NCBI RefSeq assembly: GCF_002150685.1
Contig: NZ_MSSW01000076.1
Span: forward strand, 1-46,941
Source of the DNA: Algoriphagus antarcticus
Lineage (GTDB): Bacteria; Bacteroidota; Bacteroidia; Cytophagales; Cyclobacteriaceae
Length of the DNA stretch: 46,941 nucleotides
Direction of reading: 5' to 3'
The first letter of the stretch is position 1, and every line of letters starts with the position of its first letter. Below the pieces are notes generated by a model. The model did no database searches, was not told the origin of the DNA, and saw only the letters and a list, made by a program, of their open reading frames with translations. Below, piece after piece: positions 44,267-46,941 of this stretch. Both the position numbers and the translations under genes were made by a program.

Positions 44267-46597
44267 TCAACTTTTGAGTTGGTTCTTTAGAATCAAATCA
44301 ATGTTTTCGACAACCATTACGGCATTTTCTTTTGAAAAGCAAAGTGGTGGTTTTGTCTTCAAAACATTGTCATTTGGACCGTCGGTGCTGATCAGTATGT
44401 TACGATTTCGCAGTTCGTTTTTGATGTGAGAAGCTAATGCAGTATCTGCTTTAGTGGTTCCAAGTTTCACCAATTCCACCCCGATGAAAAGTCCCGAACC
44501 TCGGACATCCCCTATGCAGGAGTGATTTTTCTTTAAGTCCCGAAAAAGCTCGAGATAATAATCCCCGACAATTTTTGCATTCTCTTGCAAGCCTTCCTCT
44601 TCAATCACCTCTAAAACAGCAAGACCTATCGCACAGGAAACAGGGTTTCCGCCAAATGAACTGAAAAATTCCACGCCTTTGCTAAAAGATTCTGCAATAG
44701 CCTCGGTGCAGACAATGGCACCCATTGGATGACCATTCCCCATGGGTTTACCCAGTACGACCATATCTGGTACGACCCCTTGGGCTTCGTAGCCCCAGAA
44801 ATAGTCTCCCATTCTTCCAAAGCCTGTTTGAACCTCATCGCTGATGCAGATTCCACCTTGATTTCGCATGACTGGATATAGATTTTGGAGATAGCCCTCG
44901 GCCAAAGGGACCTGTCCACCGCAACCTACAATCGGCTCAGTGATGAATGCTCCAACTCTTTTTCCAGAATCCAGAATCACCTGAATCGCATCTTGAGCAA
45001 ACAGTTTTCCTGCGGATCCATCATTGACTTTGTGTTTCCCTAAGTAAGTATCCGGAATCGGAGCTTTGAGGATATTGCTTTTTTGACCGAAGCCCTTTTT
45101 GTTATTGAATTTGTAGTCGCTGATATCAATGGAAATCTGCGTGTTTCCATGATAGCCATGCTCCATGACGAGCACATTTGGGTTTTTGGTATGAGCAAAA
45201 GCCATCCTCATTGCCAAATCACTGGCAGCACTTCCCGAATTCACAAAATATACTTTGCTCAGTGATGATGGGAATTTTGCTAGAAGCTTTTCTGCATATT
45301 CTGCCAATTGATCATAGAGGTAGCGAGTATTCGTGTTGAGTTTAGCCATCTGACGCTGACCAGCTTCCACGACTTTAGGGTGGGAGTGACCCACGTGGGG
45401 AATATTATTATAAGCATCCAAAACAGCTATCCCCGACGAATCATACATGTATTGGAAAGCTGCGCCAGTGACAGAAAGTTGCTTTTTGTAGCTAATGGAG
45501 AGGAGCGGGCTGATGGATTGGTGTCTTCGTACAAGTTGGGATTCCAAGCTTGGTACTTCCGCAATCGGTAAATTCAAGGCTTTCTTAAAGGTGTTTGTAG
45601 CACCAAGCGGATTGATGGCAACCCATTTTCTAAGCATTTGCCAGGCTGCGTTTTCGCTGATTGAAGCATAGCTATTTTGGGGATCTACCTTTCTGGCATG
45701 GGCTGATTGACATACTGAAATACATAGCCGAGCAGCAATCAGATAATATAAAACATCCAATTCCTTTGGTTCCAAAGGAATGGCTCGGTGGTAGGCTTTC
45801 AAGAAATCAGCTGTCCAATCCAAAGGGTTTTCTTTGTCGTAGCAGATATAAGTCATCGCGATAGCGACCTCATTGATCAGCGGTGAATAGGTTAGATCTC
45901 CGAAATCTATAATCCCTGAAACTGTTCCGTTTTGGAATAAAATATTCCACTCATTGGCGTCGTTATGGATGATCTGATGCCGTAATCCCGGCAAAATCGG
46001 AGCGACATTCTCTTGGTATAGGAGAAAAAAATAGCGGACCAAAGTGCGGTCTTGCGGATTTTCGATATCCTCGATCAAGGCTTTATTAAGGTGAAGGAAT
46101 TGAATATCCCAATCCAGCTTTCTTGCTTTGAGGGTATAGCTCTTGAAAGTATGCAGGGAGCGATCCAACTTTCCCAAGAAAGTACCTAAAGATTCATAAA
46201 GTTTCTTAGTCGGTTCTTGATCTCCCAGAAAAGCTCCTTCCAGAAAAGTGAGCAATCTACAGCTTGTTGGATTGCCATCTATTTCAGCTAAAAAGATAGA
46301 TTCACCTTGCAAAGTAGGGACGGGATTGGGATATTTTCCCACTTCCATCTGATTAAGATGGAGCAGTGCTTCGTTTTCTGCCTCTATGATATCAAAAAGC
46401 TCTTGATCAAATCGATAAGTTTTAAAAATGTATTTGGTAGCCCTATCCTCGACTGCATAATTGATGTTGAAATAGCCAATAAGCTTATCGATTTTTGGAT
46501 TTTCGAACTGAAATTTTTCCTGTAGTATTTTCTTTAGTTCTAGCATAAAAAGCAACTGGGTACTCAAAAGTTGGTAATTAACCTTCTTTTTTTTCAC
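44267..46597 (-). CDS. Fused APH-type kinase and class III aminotransferase-fold phospho-lyase
   Basis: A 776-residue cytosolic fusion. Residues 1-330 are an aminoglycoside phosphotransferase-like kinase with the catalytic HNDANEWNIL (His211, Asp213, Asn218) and GIIDFGD (Asp231). Residues 350-776 are a class III PLP aminotransferase fold with NSGSAASDLAMRMA, DEVQTGFGRMGDYFWGYE and the PLP Lys617 in LGKPMGNG. In animals these are separate proteins: hydroxylysine kinase and the 5-phosphohydroxylysine or phosphoethanolamine ammoniophospholyases. The fusion should phosphorylate an amino alcohol and then eliminate phosphate and ammonia. Hydroxylysine fits the neighbours; ethanolamine is the main alternative. 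The peptidase domain seen between the two halves in some longer bacterial relatives is absent. The start may be at 46546. Confidence 0.85.
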   Translation of the reverse strand: MKKKKVNYQLLSTQLLFMLELKKILQEKFQFENPKIDKLIGYFNINYAVEDRATKYIFKTYRFDQELFDIIEAENEALLHLNQMEVGKYPNPVPTLQGESIFLAEIDGNPTSCRLLTFLEGAFLGDQEPTKKLYESLGTFLGKLDRSLHTFKSYTLKARKLDWDIQFLHLNKALIEDIENPQDRTLVRYFFLLYQENVAPILPGLRHQIIHNDANEWNILFQNGTVSGIIDFGDLTYSPLINEVAIAMTYICYDKENPLDWTADFLKAYHRAIPLEPKELDVLYYLIAARLCISVCQSAHARKVDPQNSYASISENAAWQMLRKWVAINPLGATNTFKKALNLPIAEVPSLESQLVRRHQSISPLLSISYKKQLSVTGAAFQYMYDSSGIAVLDAYNNIPHVGHSHPKVVEAGQRQMAKLNTNTRYLYDQLAEYAEKLLAKFPSSLSKVYFVNSGSAASDLAMRMAFAHTKNPNVLVMEHGYHGNTQISIDISDYKFNNKKGFGQKSNILKAPIPDTYLGKHKVNDGSAGKLFAQDAIQVILDSGKRVGAFITEPIVGCGGQVPLAEGYLQNLYPVMRNQGGICISDEVQTGFGRMGDYFWGYEAQGVVPDMVVLGKPMGNGHPMGAIVCTEAIAESFSKGVEFFSSFGGNPVSCAIGLAVLEVIEEEGLQENAKIVGDYYLELFRDLKKNHSCIGDVRGSGLFIGVELVKLGTTKADTALASHIKNELRNRNILISTDGPNDNVLKTKPPLCFSKENAVMVVENIDLILKNQLKS

Positions 46598-46610
46598 AAT
46601 ATCTCAAATT

Positions 46611-46941
46611 CTAACCCGATAAAAAACACACAAGACCTAAAGCCACCAGTAAACTTTGGTCAACAGGATCACTCCGGTAGACCAGTCCAGAATAGATATT
46701 AAAGGTTTCGAGGATAAGGTTAGGCAGCATAGAGTTTCCCCTGGGCGCTATTTTTTGTTTTTCGATTCGCAGGGCATCAGATTGTGAACCTGCCACTTGG
46801 AATAATACTACTTCCCATGATCTAAATTTGGAGGTATAGGTGTGAAAAGTGCTCTCATTATGTTCTGTAATTCTTCTTTTGGGATTATTGGAATGCCCAA
46901 CGTAAAATTTATCAGCAGAAGTAGAGTGAAGTATATCAATT
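46611..46941 (-). CDS. GIY-YIG-type endonuclease-like protein, cut by window edge
   Basis: Reading the minus strand from the edge, an open frame gives ILHSTSADKFYVGHSNNPKR, then HNESTFHTYTSKFRSWEVVL and SQSDALRIEKQKIA, which is the GIY-YIG superfamily pattern of small Bacteroidota proteins (the FYVGHSNNPKRR loop and a conserved Glu in a helix). The 5' end lies outside the window. After about 46760 the sequence departs from the usual helical C-terminus and runs to a stop at 46611, so the 3' end may be frameshifted. Relatives are usually about 90 residues long and have no known role. Confidence 0.55.
   Translation of the reverse strand, partial: IDILHSTSADKFYVGHSNNPKRRITEHNESTFHTYTSKFRSWEVVLFQVAGSQSDALRIEKQKIAPRGNSMLPNLILETFNIYSGLVYRSDPVDQSLLVALGLVCFLSG

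Noticed and set aside
44229..44290. Possible terminator between the convergent aminopeptidase and kinase/phospho-lyase genes
   Set aside because: Only a 6-bp stem (ACTCAA/TTGAGT) without a T-tract was found, overlapping coding ends.

Overview
The window looks like a chromosomal segment of a Bacteroidota bacterium, probably a marine or sediment-type member of the Cyclobacteriaceae (Algoriphagus-like). The reasons are a SusC/SusD outer-membrane pair, many lipoprotein signal peptides, a rich set of S1 sulfatases and glycoside hydrolases, promoter-like TAnnTTTG boxes, and A/T-rich leaders instead of strong Shine-Dalgarno sites. No rRNA, complete tRNA, CRISPR array or transposase gene was seen. 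The genus is inference.

Region 1 (1-2098) holds a small DUF3024 gene and a decayed ImmA/IrrE metallopeptidase gene on the minus strand, then about 550 bases without a clear gene. Region 2 (2099-35819) is a large polysaccharide utilisation locus, almost all on the plus strand. It contains a right-handed beta-helix (GH141-like) enzyme with a PDZ-like tail, an unrecognised secreted protein, a heme-c/beta-propeller oxidoreductase, SusC and SusD, five full-length S1 sulfatases, two alpha-L-rhamnosidase-family enzymes (GH78 and GH106), a DUF1080/PA14 protein of the 3-ketoglycoside hydrolase type, and a beta-propeller fused to an azurin-like copper domain. The expected substrate is a sulfated, rhamnose-containing algal polysaccharide such as ulvan or rhamnan sulfate. 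No polysaccharide lyase is present here, so the first endo-acting step must be elsewhere or unrecognised.

This locus is visibly eroding. It carries a SusC-start/SusD-end deletion chimera, a GH20-like C-terminal remnant, a sulfatase truncated at its 3' end, a truncated and frameshifted GH127, an orphan sulfatase C-terminus, and the orphan 3' end of a second heme-c/propeller gene. Three related copies of a terminator (one followed by the intact susC leader, one by a susC leader remnant) suggest that an ancestral module was duplicated and then partly deleted.

Region 3 (36618-46597) is a different metabolic locus: an iron-sulfur L-serine dehydratase, a divergent AraC regulator, a secreted dipeptidyl peptidase IV, a dihydrodipicolinate-synthase-family lyase/deaminase, an Xaa-Pro aminopeptidase, and a convergent fusion of an APH-type kinase with a class III aminotransferase-fold phospho-lyase. 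Read together, this fits use of proline/hydroxyproline-rich, collagen-like peptides: X-Pro cleavage, hydroxyproline breakdown, hydroxylysine phosphorylation and ammoniophospholysis, and serine (from glycine) deamination. The hydroxyproline epimerase, oxidase and semialdehyde dehydrogenase are not in the window, so this remains a hypothesis. The right edge cuts into a GIY-YIG-type gene on the minus strand.
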